A program made the position numbers and the translations under genes. Below are positions 63,201 through 64,000 of a stretch of DNA of 64,000 nucleotides, piece after piece. Each line of letters begins with the position of its first letter. The first letter of the stretch is position 1. The notes beneath the pieces were generated by a model that had not been told where the DNA came from, did not search any database, and worked only from the letters and a program-made list of their open reading frames with translations. Source of the stretch: Talpa occidentalis (lineage: Eukaryota; Chordata; Mammalia; Eulipotyphla; Talpidae); contig NW_023601543.1 in NCBI RefSeq assembly GCF_014898055.3, positions 62,757,782 through 62,821,781 on the forward strand. Direction: 5' to 3'.

Positions 63201-63300
63201 TGAAGACAGTTCTCCCCCAAGAAGAATTGCTACTTACCATTCAGGAATGTTTTTCAGAGATTAAAAATGTCTGCGGTAATCAGCAGAAAAAGTCGTCTAA
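60251..63300. other. Upstream DNA, no gene seen
   Basis: Unique-looking; a MIR-like scrap near 61840-61910. No recognised exon. Confidence 0.5.
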
Positions 63301-63313
63301 TAATGGCCTAGAC

Positions 63314-63939
63314 CAGCAGCTCTCAAAGACTCGCTTTCACGGTTCCTCTCCATTCTTAAAAATTATTGAGAGTCCCTGGACCACCAATTCATCCAGCTAG
63401 AGTGAAGTCTCTACTGATTCCAAAATAAAGAGGTGACATAATATAAAGTATGTATCTGAGCACAGGCCGTAAAATAAGAAATCAATAAAAAAAAATTGAG
63501 GATTCCAAAAAGCCTTTGTGTGGGTTATATCTATCAACATTTACTGTATTAAAAATTAAAACTAAGAAATGTTTAAAATTTGTTTTTATTTAAAAATAAC
63601 AATAAGCCCACTACATGTTAATATAAATAAAACACTTTTTATGGAAAATAGTTCTATTTTCAAAAAAAAACTTGTGAATGACACCATTTTACATTTTTGC
63701 AAATCTCTTTCATGTCTGAGAATAGAAGACAGCTGGATTCTCTATCTCCTTCTTCAGTTTCTTGTAATATCAAACATCATTAAGCCTCTGGAAAATTCCA
63801 CTGTTTCATAATAAAATGAAAATGAAAAAGCAAATATCATCTCAATATTATTATGAAAATTGTTTTCTCCTTCTGGGACATATTAAAGGGTCTCTGAAAT
63901 TTCCAGAAATGTTCAGAATACATTTTCAGAACTGCTGTC
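63314..63939 (+). mobile_element. hAT-like nonautonomous DNA transposon
   Basis: Imperfect terminal inverted repeats: CAGCAGCTCTCAAAG at the left and TTTTCAGAACTGCTG at the right. The interior (CTTAAAAATTATTGAGAG ... ACAGCTGGATTCTC ... GCCTCTGGAAAATTCCACTG) matches an old mammalian hAT-type MER element. No transposase. No clear 8-base TSD. Confidence 0.65.
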
Positions 63940-64000
63940 TTAAAACATAAAGACATTGATGGTTTATATGAGTTCCGAGATAGGTGGGTTCAGGGTTATT

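Overview
This is mammalian nuclear DNA, almost certainly from the X chromosome. The anchor is NYX (nyctalopin), a small leucine-rich repeat gene of the retinal ON pathway, read on the minus strand: large coding exon 3 at 38661-40076 and a tiny signal-peptide exon 2 at 54368-54445. In human, NYX lies tail-to-tail with CASK about 40 kb away. The left ~4.6 kb (repeat-poor, ending near an AATAAA) is therefore proposed as the CASK 3' UTR on the plus strand; this rests on synteny only. No Alu, B1/B2, BovB or CAN SINE is seen. The dominant short repeat is a tRNA-derived SINE starting GGGCCTCC and ending in an ATAAATAAA tail. It suggests a laurasiatherian, possibly a horseshoe-type bat, but I could not confirm the species.

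Layout: 1-4600 candidate CASK 3' UTR; 4600-6360 low-repeat DNA; 6360-16200 old plus-strand L1 debris with SINEs; 16880-19480 old minus-strand L1 containing a younger 5'-truncated L1; 20005-28412 three solo LTRs of two families plus SINEs; 28572-29175 an RPL9 processed pseudogene; 29200-31600 L1 fragments with nested SINEs; 31700-38600 mostly unique sequence; 38661-40076 NYX exon 3; 40077-54367 NYX intron 2, full of SINE and L1 insertions; 54368-54445 NYX exon 2; 59530-60250 a CpG island, the likely NYX promoter/exon 1 region; 63314-63939 a hAT-like DNA element.

The most consequential observation is in NYX. Exon 3 carries one extra base at 39460-39462 that shifts the frame at codon 213 of an otherwise intact 478-codon gene. 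In addition, the Met codon where human NYX starts is GTG here, so translation must begin at a second, in-frame Met. The gene is either a recently broken copy (it would remove nyctalopin, needed for dim-light vision) or carries a single-base assembly error.

Twenty-four SINE copies were found, most with clear target-site duplications (TSDs). Type A has CCGGTGGCGCAGCGG heads and a GCTTGTATAAATA tail. Type B has an AAGGGGTTAAGAC head and a CTTGTATGCATAAATA tail. Type C is older, with a TAGGGGTTAA head and a TTCTACACAAA tail. Together they show nested insertions, one 3' transduction, one 3'-truncated copy and one sublineage with a distinctive tail.
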